From assembly GCA_004297335.1 (NCBI GenBank), contig SCUD01000028.1, forward strand, positions 1-38,472: 38,472 nt of DNA. Direction: 5' to 3'. The stretch is from Gammaproteobacteria bacterium (GTDB lineage: Bacteria; Pseudomonadota; Gammaproteobacteria; Steroidobacterales; Steroidobacteraceae). Shown piece after piece: positions 8,180 to 16,327 of the stretch. Under the pieces are notes generated by a model that did not search any database, was not told the origin of the DNA, and was given only the letters and a program-made list of their open reading frames with translations. Position numbers and translations under genes: made by a program. Position 1 is the first letter of the stretch. Each line of letters opens with the position of its first letter.

Positions 8180-9135
8180 ACCGGGCCGTGCTGCTGCTCG
8201 CCCTGTTCGTCGCCGCCTGGCCGGCCGTGGGCGCGCCTCGCCTGCGGCTCGCGAGCTGGAATCTCGAATGGCTGATGACCCCGGCGACCTTCGACCGCCT
8301 GGCCGGCCACTGCCTTGGAGCACGCCGGGCCCGTGACGGTGAGCGGGCACTGCCCTGCGATCTCGTGCCGCGCGGCCGCTGGAGCGAGGCCGATTTCGCG
8401 CGCCTGCGAGTCTTCGCTGCCAGCGCCGCCCCGGATGTCGTTGCGCTGCAGGAGGTCGATGGACCGCAGGCCGCAGCACTGGTCTTTCCCAGGCACGGCT
8501 TCTGCTTCACGCGGCGCCGCCAGCTGCAGAACGTCGGCTTCGCGATCCGGCGCGGCATCCCGTACCGCTGCAACACCGATCACCGCGCGCTGGCCCCCCG
8601 GGGCAGCGGCGTCCGCTATGGCGCGGATGTGACGCTCTTCCCCGGCACGGCGCAGGAGCTGCGCCTGCTCGCGGTGCACCTGAAGTCCGGCTGCCCCGCC
8701 GGCAAGCTGTCGGCGGCGCGGGAGGCCTGCGGTGTGCTGTTGCGGCAGGTACCGGCTCTCGAGGACTGGATCGACCGGCGGGCGGCAGAACAAGCGCGTT
8801 TTGCCGTGATCGGCGACTTCAACCGCCACCTGGATCGCGAGGGCAGCGTGGCTCGCGATACCTCCGGCCGGACTGTGGCGCTGTGGCCCGAGATCAACGA
8901 CGGCGAACCGCCGGGTGCCTTGCTCGTGAATGCCGGCGCGGAGCAGCGCCGGACCGGTTGCGCCACGCGCCACGACGGGCGCCCGGCCGTGGATCATATC
9001 GTTCTCGGCCGCGAGCTGGCGCCAGCGCTCGTGACCGGTTCCTTTCGTGCCTGGCCCTGGCCGGGGCCCGGCCGCTGGCCCGATCATTGCCTGATCTCGA
9101 TCGAACTCGATCTGGAGAGCTACCATGGCCTATGA
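8176..9135 (+). CDS. Secreted endonuclease/exonuclease/phosphatase-fold protein
   Basis: 319 residues from a GTG start overlapping the acs stop. A signal peptide of about 20 residues ends AVGA. The EEP catalytic set is complete: SWNLEW (Asn), ALQEVDG (metal Glu), [15 protein letters not shown] (Asp/Asn), VDHIVLG and the final PDHC (Asp-His). Several cysteines in the mature part fit disulfide bonds in the periplasm. The substrate may be extracellular DNA/RNA or a phosphoester; the fold alone does not decide. The last 11 nt overlap the HIT gene. The frame stays open well upstream inside acs, but that part has no protein-like features. Confidence 0.85.
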   Translation: MNRAVLLLALFVAAWPAVGAPRLRLASWNLEWLMTPATFDRLAGHCLGARRARDGERALPCDLVPRGRWSEADFARLRVFAASAAPDVVALQEVDGPQAAALVFPRHGFCFTRRRQLQNVGFAIRRGIPYRCNTDHRALAPRGSGVRYGADVTLFPGTAQELRLLAVHLKSGCPAGKLSAAREACGVLLRQVPALEDWIDRRAAEQARFAVIGDFNRHLDREGSVARDTSGRTVALWPEINDGEPPGALLVNAGAEQRRTGCATRHDGRPAVDHIVLGRELAPALVTGSFRAWPWPGPGRWPDHCLISIELDLESYHGL

Positions 9136-9541
9136 CCCGAACAATGTCTTCGCGCGGATACTGCGCGGTGAAATTCCCTGTCACAAGGTCTGTGAGGACG
9201 ACGCCACGCTGGCCTTCATGGACGTCATGCCGCAGACGGACGGCCACACGCTGGTGATCCCGAAGGTCGCAGCAGAGGATCTGTTCACGCTGCCGCCGGA
9301 GGCGCTCGCCGCGACCATCCGCATGACCCAGCGCGTCGCACAAGCCGTCAAGGTGGCGTTCGCACCGCCGGGAATCATGATCGCGCAGCTCAATGGCGCC
9401 GCGGCGGGCCAGAGCGTTTTTCACCTGCACTTTCACGTGCTGCCGCGCTACCACGGCCGCGAGCTGCGCCTGCACGCGGGCGTGATGGCCGATCCGGCAG
9501 TCCTCGCCGACCACGCGGCGCGGATCCGCGCGGCGCTGTAG
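9125..9541 (+). CDS. HIT family nucleotide hydrolase/transferase
   Basis: 138 residues. The histidine triad HLHFH is at 100-104, preceded by the conserved FxxILxGEIP start and the LVIPK segment. The size and full-length C-terminus fit the bacterial Hit/HinT group, which hydrolyses AMP-linked substrates such as adenosine phosphoramidates. It follows acs and an EEP protein in a tightly packed run. Acs makes acyl-adenylates, so a housekeeping role on adenylylated by-products is an attractive but unproven inference. GGAGAG provides a well-spaced ribosome binding site. Confidence 0.93.
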   Translation: MAYDPNNVFARILRGEIPCHKVCEDDATLAFMDVMPQTDGHTLVIPKVAAEDLFTLPPEALAATIRMTQRVAQAVKVAFAPPGIMIAQLNGAAAGQSVFHLHFHVLPRYHGRELRLHAGVMADPAVLADHAARIRAAL

Positions 9542-9554
9542 CGGGGCACCACCG

Positions 9555-10640
9555 ATGAACCCAGCACCCGACCCGGCGGCTTCCGATGCGATCTTCTGGC
9601 GCCGGCTGTTCGCGGTGGCCGGCCTCGCGCTGCTCGTGCTGCTGCTCTACCGGATCCTGCAGCCGCTGCTGGCGCCGCTCGCCTGGGCCCTGTTCCTCGC
9701 CTTCCTGCTGCAGCCATGGCAGCGCCGCCTCAGCGGCTGGCTGCGCGGACGCACATCCATCGCCGCGCTCGCGCTGACGTTTGCCACGCTGCTGCTCTTC
9801 GTCGGACCGCTGACGGCGCTGGCGATCGCGTTCGCACGCCAGGCGACGCAGCTCGCCGATCTGCTGCGCGACGGGCTCGCCCGCCTGCGCGGCGACGGCC
9901 TGGCCAGACTCACTGACCATCCGGCCCTTGCGAACCTGCTGGACTGGCTCGACCGGCACCTGACGGTCAGCACCGTGGAGGTGCAGGCCTGGCTGCTCGA
10001 TGGCGGCAAGCGCCTGCTCGAGCAGCTTGCGGAATTTGGCGGCACCGCGGTCCTCGGCGCGGTCGGCACGGTCGTGTCCTTCACCGCGATGCTGTTCATG
10101 CTGTTTTTCCTGATCCGGGACGGGGAGCAGATCGCGCGCTCGGCGCTCCGGCTCGTGCCGCTCGCCCCGGTCCGGCGCGCCGAAATTGCGCGGCATCTCG
10201 GCGAGGTCACCCGTGGCATCGTCGGCGGCACGCTCCTGACAGCGGCGATCCAGGGCGCGCTGCTCGGCGCCGCCTTCGCCGCCATCGGGCTGCCGGCACC
10301 GGTCGTGTTCGGGGCGCTCGGTGGGCTGCTCTCGATCGTGCCGCTGGCTGGCACGGCGCTGGTCTGGGTGCCCGCCGCCCTGGTGCTGCTCGCGCAGGGC
10401 CGCTACGTCACCGCCGCGGTCATGACCGGAATCGGCATCCTGGTCAGCACCATCGACAATTTCATCAAGCCGATGCTGATCTCGGGCCGGGTCGTCGTAC
10501 CCGAGCTCGCCGTATTCATCGGTGTGATCGGCGGCCTCACCGCGTTCGGCATGGTCGGCATGTTCCTTGGCCCGGTCGTGATCGCGCTTGCACTCACACT
10601 GCTCGCTTTCGTGGAGGAGCCGCAAGCACGGCCGGAATGA
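9555..10640 (+). CDS. AI-2E family (PerM/YdiK-type) permease
   Basis: 361 residues. Strong hydrophobic segments lie near residues 14-50 and 70-95, and four or five more fill the C-terminal half (about 165-355), the usual layout of this family with a long amphipathic middle region. The conserved DNFIKP motif near residue 300 is present. Family members have been linked to autoinducer-2 export, sodium/proton antiport or unknown transport, so no substrate is assigned. It begins 13 nt after the HIT stop with a GGGG ribosome binding site. Confidence 0.88.
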   Translation: MNPAPDPAASDAIFWRRLFAVAGLALLVLLLYRILQPLLAPLAWALFLAFLLQPWQRRLSGWLRGRTSIAALALTFATLLLFVGPLTALAIAFARQATQLADLLRDGLARLRGDGLARLTDHPALANLLDWLDRHLTVSTVEVQAWLLDGGKRLLEQLAEFGGTAVLGAVGTVVSFTAMLFMLFFLIRDGEQIARSALRLVPLAPVRRAEIARHLGEVTRGIVGGTLLTAAIQGALLGAAFAAIGLPAPVVFGALGGLLSIVPLAGTALVWVPAALVLLAQGRYVTAAVMTGIGILVSTIDNFIKPMLISGRVVVPELAVFIGVIGGLTAFGMVGMFLGPVVIALALTLLAFVEEPQARPE

Positions 10641-10651
10641 AGGTGCCGCCC

Positions 10652-10660
10652 TGCTAGAAT
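10652..10660 (+). promoter_or_regulatory. Extended -10 promoter of uvrD
   Basis: TGCTAGAAT is an extended -10 element (TGn plus TAGAAT) ending 9 nt before the uvrD ATG at 10670. The expected transcription start would be about 2-4 nt before the ATG, giving an almost leaderless mRNA. Confidence 0.5.
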
Positions 10661-10669
10661 GCGCGGCCC

Positions 10670-12889
10670 ATGGACCAGCACCCCCTGCTCGCTCCGCTGA
10701 ATGAGGCCCAACGCGCAGCGGTCGCCGCCGCGCCCGGCCCGGTGCTCGTGCTCGCTGGGGCCGGCAGCGGCAAGACCCGCGTGCTGACGCACCGCGCCGC
10801 GTGGCTGATCCTGGAGCACGGCCTGGCTCCGCAGGGCCTGCTTGCGGTCACCTTCACCAACAAGGCCGCTGCCGAGATGCGCGGCCGCATCGAGACGTTG
10901 CTCGGCATTCCCGGCTCCGCGCTGTGGATCGGCACCTTCCACGGCATCGCGCACCGGCTGCTGCGCCGTCACTGGCGCGAGGCCGGCCTGCCGCAGACCT
11001 TCCGGATCCAGGACGAGGACGACCAGCAGCGCCTCGTGCGCCGCATCATCCGCGAGCAGCAGCTGGATGAGCAGCGCTGGCCGCCTCGCGAGGTCACCGG
11101 CTTCATCAATCGCCAGAAGGACGAGGGCCGGCGCCCGCCGCAGCTCGAGGACCGCGGTGACCCGACGCGCCGGCAGCTGATCCGGATCTACGAGCTCTAC
11201 CAGCAGCGCTGCAACCAGCAGGGACTGGTCGACTTCGCCGAACTGCTGCTGCGCGCCTTCGAGGTGCTGCGCGACCAGCCGCAACTCGGCGCCCATTACC
11301 GCAGCCGCTTCCGGCACCTGCTGGTGGACGAATTCCAGGACACCAACACGATCCAGTACCAGTGGCTGCGCCTGCTGGCCACGGACGGCGGCGCGCCATT
11401 TGTCGTCGGCGACGACGACCAGTCCATCTACCGCTGGCGCGGCGCGCGCGTCGAGAACATGCAGCAGTTCCGCCGCGATTTCGCCGCGCAGGTGTTCCGG
11501 CTCGAGCAGAATTATCGTTCGACTGCGGTGATCCTCGGCGCCGCAAACGCGGTGATCGCGAAGAACCGCGATCGCATGGGCAAGGAGCTGTGGACAGCCG
11601 CGGCGGGTGGCGAGCCGATCCGCGTCTATGCGGCCTTCAACGAGCGTGACGAGGCCGAGTTCGTACTCGAGCGGATCCGCGAGCACCAGCGCTCGGGCGA
11701 GCCGCTCGCGGCCTGCGCGATCCTGTACCGCTCGAACGCGCAGTCACGCGCGTTCGAGGAAGCGCTGATGGCCGCGCGCATCCCGTATCGCGTCTACGGC
11801 GGCCTGCGCTTCTTCGAGCGGGCCGAGATCAAGGACGCGCTCGCCTACCTGCGCCTGACCCAGGCGCCCGCTGACGACACGGCCTTCGAGCGCATCGTCA
11901 ACCTGCCGGTCCGCGGCATCGGTGCAGCGACGCTCGAACAGCTGCGCGCGGTGGCCCGGCAGCGCGAGCAGTCCCTGTGGGACGCGGTGGAGACCCTGGC
12001 GCCCGAGCTGCCGGCACGGGCCGCGAATGCGCTGCGAGGTTTCCGGGCGCTGATCGCGCGGATCACCGCCGGGATCGCCGGCCTCGAGCTGCACGAGCAG
12101 ATCCGCCTGGCGATCGAGGCCTCGGGCCTGCGCGAGCACTATGCCCGCGAGAAGGAGAACCGGGGCGAGGCCCGCCTCGAGAACCTGGAGGAGCTGGTCA
12201 GCGCCGCGGAGGGATTCGCGCCCGACGATGACGAGGGCCTGCCGCCACTCGCCGCATTCCTCGCCCACGCCACCCTCGAATCCGGCGAGGCCCAGGCCTC
12301 CGCCGGCCTCGATTCCGTGCAGCTGATGACGCTGCACTCGGCCAAGGGGCTCGAGTTCCCGACCGTGTTCATCGTCGGGCTGGAAGAGGGGCTGTTCCCT
12401 TCGGAGCAGGCGGCTGCGGACGCCGACCGGCTGCCGGAGGAGCGCCGGCTGTGCTATGTCGGCATCACCCGGGCGATGCGGCGGCTGTACCTGACCCACG
12501 CGGAGAGCCGGCGGATCTATGGCCGTACCGGCTACCGCGACCCTTCGCGATTCCTGGCCGAACTGCCACAACAGGCACTCACCGAAGTCCGCCCGCGCAT
12601 CAGCGTGAGCCGTCCGCTGGCCACCGACCCCGGCCGGCCGATCGTGCGGCCCGACACGCGCGCGTGGGCGGCACCGGCTGTCAGCCCGCGCCGGTCCCAT
12701 TCCGCCAGGCCGGTGCCCGGCGAGGACACCCCGATGCCCCTCGGGGCCCGGGTCCGGCACCCGAAATTCGGCGAGGGCACGATCCTGCGCTTCGAGGGCA
12801 ACGGCGACAGCCGGCAGGTGCATGTCAACTTCGAGCGCGCCGGCCAGAAGTGGCTGATGTTCAGCCTGGCGCGCCTGGAACAGCTCTGA
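10670..12889 (+). CDS. uvrD: DNA helicase II UvrD
   Basis: 739 residues, slightly longer than the E. coli protein. It is an SF1A 3'-5' helicase for nucleotide excision and mismatch repair. Walker A AGAGSGKT is at 29-36. The DEFQDTN motif II starts near 220 (DE pair), QSIYRWRGA follows it, and the GLEFPTVFIVG and YVGITRAMRRL motifs are in the C-terminal lobe. The end carries the Tudor-like RNA-polymerase-binding segment (VRHPKFGEGTIL to the end) that separates UvrD from Rep. It has its own extended -10 but also follows the permease gene by only 29 nt. Confidence 0.95.
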   Translation: MDQHPLLAPLNEAQRAAVAAAPGPVLVLAGAGSGKTRVLTHRAAWLILEHGLAPQGLLAVTFTNKAAAEMRGRIETLLGIPGSALWIGTFHGIAHRLLRRHWREAGLPQTFRIQDEDDQQRLVRRIIREQQLDEQRWPPREVTGFINRQKDEGRRPPQLEDRGDPTRRQLIRIYELYQQRCNQQGLVDFAELLLRAFEVLRDQPQLGAHYRSRFRHLLVDEFQDTNTIQYQWLRLLATDGGAPFVVGDDDQSIYRWRGARVENMQQFRRDFAAQVFRLEQNYRSTAVILGAANAVIAKNRDRMGKELWTAAAGGEPIRVYAAFNERDEAEFVLERIREHQRSGEPLAACAILYRSNAQSRAFEEALMAARIPYRVYGGLRFFERAEIKDALAYLRLTQAPADDTAFERIVNLPVRGIGAATLEQLRAVARQREQSLWDAVETLAPELPARAANALRGFRALIARITAGIAGLELHEQIRLAIEASGLREHYAREKENRGEARLENLEELVSAAEGFAPDDDEGLPPLAAFLAHATLESGEAQASAGLDSVQLMTLHSAKGLEFPTVFIVGLEEGLFPSEQAAADADRLPEERRLCYVGITRAMRRLYLTHAESRRIYGRTGYRDPSRFLAELPQQALTEVRPRISVSRPLATDPGRPIVRPDTRAWAAPAVSPRRSHSARPVPGEDTPMPLGARVRHPKFGEGTILRFEGNGDSRQVHVNFERAGQKWLMFSLARLEQL

Positions 12890-12903
12890 GCATCGCGCTG
12901 CGC

Positions 12904-12909
12904 TAGAAT
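12904..12909 (+). promoter_or_regulatory. Candidate -10 box of trkA (TAGAAT)
   Basis: TAGAAT lies 49 nt before the TTG start of trkA, in the intergenic gap after uvrD. An interrupted palindrome follows it at once (12912-12931). Confidence 0.4.
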
Positions 12910-12911
12910 CG

Positions 12912-12931
12912 CCCGTCACGCGCGTCACGGG
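12912..12931. promoter_or_regulatory. Interrupted palindrome in the trkA leader
   Basis: CCCGT and ACGGG arms flank a self-complementary ACGCGCGT core with one symmetric C/C mismatch on each side. The same bases also form a direct repeat CGTCACG at 12914-12920 and 12923-12929. Placed 3 nt after the -10 box, it is where a repressor would sit. No regulator is identified. Confidence 0.35.
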
Positions 12932-12958
12932 TGGCTACAGCGCCGGAGCAGGCCCGCC

Positions 12959-14335
12959 TTGAAGATCATCATCCTCGGAGCCGGACAGGTCGGCAGCACC
13001 GCTGCGCAGCAGCTCTCGCGCGAGCAGGACAACGACGTCACGGTCGTCGATCAGCGCGATGACGTGCTGCGCGAGCTGCAGGACCGCCTCGACATCCGCA
13101 CGGTATCCGGCAATGCCGCGCACCCGGCGGTGCTCGAGGCAGCCGGCGGCGATGGCGCGGACATGGTCGTCGCGCTGACCAGCAGCGACGAGGTCAACAT
13201 GATCGCCTGCCAGGTCGCCTGGTCGCTGTTCGGGACTCCGACCAAGATCGCGCGCATCCGCTCCAGCGACTACCAGAAATGCGCGGCGCTGTTCGGCGAC
13301 AAGGGCCTGCCGATCGACGTGATCATCAGTCCGGAGCAGCTGGTCACCGATTACCTGGTGCGCCTGGTCCAGCACCCGGGGGCACTGCAGGTGCTCGACT
13401 TCGCCGACGGCCGCGTGCGCCTGGTCGGCATGCGCGCCGTCCAGGGCGGACAGCTCGTCGGCCACCAGCTGCGCGAGCTGCGCGAGCACATCCCGAAGCG
13501 CGAGGTGCGCGTGGCCGCGATCTATCGCGAGGGGCAGAGCATCCAGCCGGAGGGCGCGACGGTGATCGCCGCCGGTGACGAGGTGTTCTTCATCGCCGCG
13601 CGGGATGACATTGGCACGATGGCGCGCGAACTGCGCACGGTCGAGGCGCCGATCCGGCGCGTGGTGATCGCCGGCGCCGGCAACATCGGCTTCCGGCTGG
13701 CGGCCGCGCTCGAGAACGTCGCCCAGGTCAAGCTGATCGAGCGCAGTCCGGAGCGCTCGCGGCGCGCGGCCGAGACGCTGCGGCGCACGCTGGTGCTGAC
13801 CGGCGACGCGGCCGACGAGGAGCTGCTGCTGGAGGAAAACATCGACGATGCGGACGTATTCGTCGCGGTGACCAATGCCGAGGAGGCCAACATCCTCTCG
13901 GCGCTGCTGGCGAAGAGGCTCGGCGCGCACCGCGTGATGGCGCTGGTCAACAAGCCGTCCTATGCCCAGCTGATCGAGGGCGGCGAGATCGACGTGGCGA
14001 TCTCGCCGCAGACGATCACAATCGGTGCGCTGCTAGCGCACGTGCGGCACGGCGACGTCGTGCGTGTGCACTCACTGCGCCGCGGCGCGGCCGAGGCCCT
14101 CGAGGCCGTCGTCCACGACGACGGGCGCAGCTCCCCGGTCGCCGGCCGGCGCATCGACCAGATCGAGCTTCCCGAGGGCACGACGATCGGCGCGATCGCC
14201 CGCGGCAGCGAAGTGCTGATGGCCCGCCACGACCGGGTCATCGAACCGGGGGATCACGTGATCCTGTTCCTGACGGACCGCCGGCATGTCGACGCCGTCG
14301 GCCGACTGTTCCGCTCCACCAGCCGCCACGGCTGA
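12959..14335 (+). CDS. trkA: Trk potassium uptake regulator TrkA
   Basis: 458 residues, the double-length TrkA form with two TrkA-N (RCK) plus TrkA-C units. The nucleotide-binding motifs GAGQVG (residues 7-12) and GAGNIG (about 238-243) open the two halves. It binds NAD(H)/ATP on the cytoplasmic face and gates the TrkH channel. It starts with TTG at 12959; GGAGCAGG about 8 nt before supports this, and no nearby ATG keeps the first Rossmann strand. trkH follows after 23 nt, so the two form an operon. Confidence 0.95.
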   Translation: MKIIILGAGQVGSTAAQQLSREQDNDVTVVDQRDDVLRELQDRLDIRTVSGNAAHPAVLEAAGGDGADMVVALTSSDEVNMIACQVAWSLFGTPTKIARIRSSDYQKCAALFGDKGLPIDVIISPEQLVTDYLVRLVQHPGALQVLDFADGRVRLVGMRAVQGGQLVGHQLRELREHIPKREVRVAAIYREGQSIQPEGATVIAAGDEVFFIAARDDIGTMARELRTVEAPIRRVVIAGAGNIGFRLAAALENVAQVKLIERSPERSRRAAETLRRTLVLTGDAADEELLLEENIDDADVFVAVTNAEEANILSALLAKRLGAHRVMALVNKPSYAQLIEGGEIDVAISPQTITIGALLAHVRHGDVVRVHSLRRGAAEALEAVVHDDGRSSPVAGRRIDQIELPEGTTIGAIARGSEVLMARHDRVIEPGDHVILFLTDRRHVDAVGRLFRSTSRHG

Positions 14336-14358
14336 AGCCACAGGGACACCGCCTCGAG

Positions 14359-15810
14359 ATGAACCTGTCGGTCGTGCAGCGCATCCTCGGCCTGATGCTG
14401 CTGATGTTCAGCCTGACGATGCTGCCACCGATCGGCGTCGCGCTGGCGATGGGCGACGGCCACTGGTACCCCTTCCTGCTGGCCTTCTTCGCCGTCGCCG
14501 CGGCCGGATTCCTGCTGTGGCTGCCGGTGCGCGGAGTCCGCCGCGACTTGCGGCTGCGCGACGGCTTCCTGGTCGTCGCGGTATTCTGGATCTGCCTCGG
14601 CCTCGCCGGTGCCGCGCCATTGCTGATCAGCGACGTGCCGGCCCTGTCCTTTACTGACGCGGTGTTCGAGGCGGTCTCCGGCTTCACGACCACTGGGGCC
14701 ACGGTCATCACCGGGCTCGACGGGCTACCGAAATCCATCCTCTACTACCGCCAGCAGATCCAGTGGCTGGGCGGCATGGGCATCATCGTGCTGGCGGTCG
14801 CGCTGATGCCGGTGCTCGGCATCGGCGGCATGTCGCTATACAAGGCCGAGACACCGGGGCCGATGAAGGACCAGAAGCTGACGCCGCGCATCACGCAGAC
14901 CGCCAAGGCCCTGTGGATCGCCTACGTGCTGCTGACGGCGGCCTGCGCGGTGGGCTTCTACCTCGCGGGCATGAGCGTCTTCGATGCCGTCGGGCATGCG
15001 TTCGCGACGCTGTCGACCGGCGGCTTCTCGCCCTATGACGCGAGCATGGGCCATTTCGACAGCGTTGCGATCGATGCCGTGGCGACCGTCTTCATGTTCC
15101 TGGGTGGGGTCAACTTTGCGCTGCACTTCTCGGCGCTGCGCCGGCAGGATCTACGGCTCTATGCGCGTGACACCGAGTTCCTCGCCTACTTCCTGCTCAG
15201 CGCCGCGATCATCGGCTGCATGACCGCCTACCTGTGGCTGCACGGGGATTACGAGGCCCCACTGCAGGCGCTGCGCTACGCCAGCTTCCAGGTGGTCTCG
15301 ATCCAGACCACGACCGGCTTCACGACCGCGAGCTTTGCCGACTGGCCCGGCGCGCTGCCGGCGCTCCTGATCCTGCTGTCCTTCATCGCCGGCTGCGCTG
15401 GCTCGACCACCGGCGGCATGAAGGTGATCCGCTGGCTGCTGGTGTTCCGCCAGGGGGTCGCCGACCTGAAGCGCCTCGTGCATCCGAGCGCGCAGATACC
15501 GGTCAAGCTGGCCGGCCGCCCGATACCCCAGCAGGTCATCAATGGCGTGGCCGGCTTCTTCGCTATGTATTTCATCGTCTTCGGCGCACTGATGCTCACG
15601 CTGATGATGCTGGGCCTGGACCAGGTCACCGCCTGGTCCGCGGTGGCGACGACGCTGAACAATGTCGGCCCGGGCCTTGGGGACGTCGCCGTCACCTTCC
15701 ACACGGTGCCGGACGCGGCCAAGTGGGTCGGCATCGTCGCGATGATCGCCGGGCGACTCGAGATCTCGGCGCTGCTGCTGCTGCTGACACCCGCGTTCTG
15801 GAGGAAGTGA
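14359..15810 (+). CDS. trkH: Trk potassium channel subunit TrkH
   Basis: 483 residues, standard TrkH length. It is a polytopic inner-membrane protein with four pore-loop repeats. Filter segments are visible as TTTGAT, TLSTGGF, TTTGF and NNVGPG, so all four filter glycines are kept. The C-terminus GRLEISALLLLLTPAFWRK is the family ending. It works with TrkA, encoded just upstream, for low-affinity proton-coupled K+ uptake. Its TGA ends one nucleotide before the TTG of the TRAP small permease, and the GGAGGA ribosome binding site of that gene lies inside trkH. Confidence 0.95.
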   Translation: MNLSVVQRILGLMLLMFSLTMLPPIGVALAMGDGHWYPFLLAFFAVAAAGFLLWLPVRGVRRDLRLRDGFLVVAVFWICLGLAGAAPLLISDVPALSFTDAVFEAVSGFTTTGATVITGLDGLPKSILYYRQQIQWLGGMGIIVLAVALMPVLGIGGMSLYKAETPGPMKDQKLTPRITQTAKALWIAYVLLTAACAVGFYLAGMSVFDAVGHAFATLSTGGFSPYDASMGHFDSVAIDAVATVFMFLGGVNFALHFSALRRQDLRLYARDTEFLAYFLLSAAIIGCMTAYLWLHGDYEAPLQALRYASFQVVSIQTTTGFTTASFADWPGALPALLILLSFIAGCAGSTTGGMKVIRWLLVFRQGVADLKRLVHPSAQIPVKLAGRPIPQQVINGVAGFFAMYFIVFGALMLTLMMLGLDQVTAWSAVATTLNNVGPGLGDVAVTFHTVPDAAKWVGIVAMIAGRLEISALLLLLTPAFWRK

Positions 15811-15811
15811 C

Positions 15812-16327
15812 TTGTCCACGCCCGAACGCGTCGCCGCCGCGCTCGACAGCTTCGCGCGGCGCACCGGCCAGGCCGTCGCCTGGCTCACGCTGGCGATGGT
15901 GCTGGCGACGCTCGCCGTCGTCGTGCTGCGCTACGGCGCCGGTGTTGGCCTGATCTGGCTGCAGGAATCGGTCACCTGGATGCACGCGCTCGTGTTCATG
16001 CTGGGCGCCGGCTACACCCTCGGCGCCGATGAACATGTCCGCGTGGACGTCTTCTACCGTGGCTTCAGCCCGCGCACCCGTGCCGCCGTGGATCTGGCGG
16101 GAACCCTGCTGTTCCTGCTGCCGTTCTGCGTCTTCCTGGCCTGGCAGAGCTGGCCCTATTTCGCCGGCTCCTGGCAGGTGGGGGAGCGGTCGCGCGAGGC
16201 CGGCGGGATGCCGATGCTGTACCTGCTGAAGGCCGTGATCCCGCTGATGGCGGTCGTACTCCTGCTCGCCGGCATCTCCCTCGCACTGCGCTCATGGGCC
16301 ATGCTGCGCGCGCCGCGGGGACCATGA
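15812..16327 (+). CDS. TRAP transporter small permease (DctQ type)
   Basis: 171 residues with four predicted membrane helices (about 18-38, 48-68, 88-110 and 130-155), the DctQ pattern. The WLQESVTWMHALVFMLGAGYTL stretch (given here in part: WLQE, MLGAGY) is typical of the mannitol/chloroaromatic TRAP group. It starts with TTG at 15812, supported by GGAGGA at 15800-15805. It overlaps the large permease gene by ATGA. Transcriptional coupling to trkAH is likely from the 1-nt spacing. Confidence 0.88.
   Translation: MSTPERVAAALDSFARRTGQAVAWLTLAMVLATLAVVVLRYGAGVGLIWLQESVTWMHALVFMLGAGYTLGADEHVRVDVFYRGFSPRTRAAVDLAGTLLFLLPFCVFLAWQSWPYFAGSWQVGERSREAGGMPMLYLLKAVIPLMAVVLLLAGISLALRSWAMLRAPRGP

Noticed and set aside
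9390-10625. 411-codon leftward frame opposite the AI-2E permease
   Set aside because: Highly charged low-complexity translation; the permease on the other strand is convincing.
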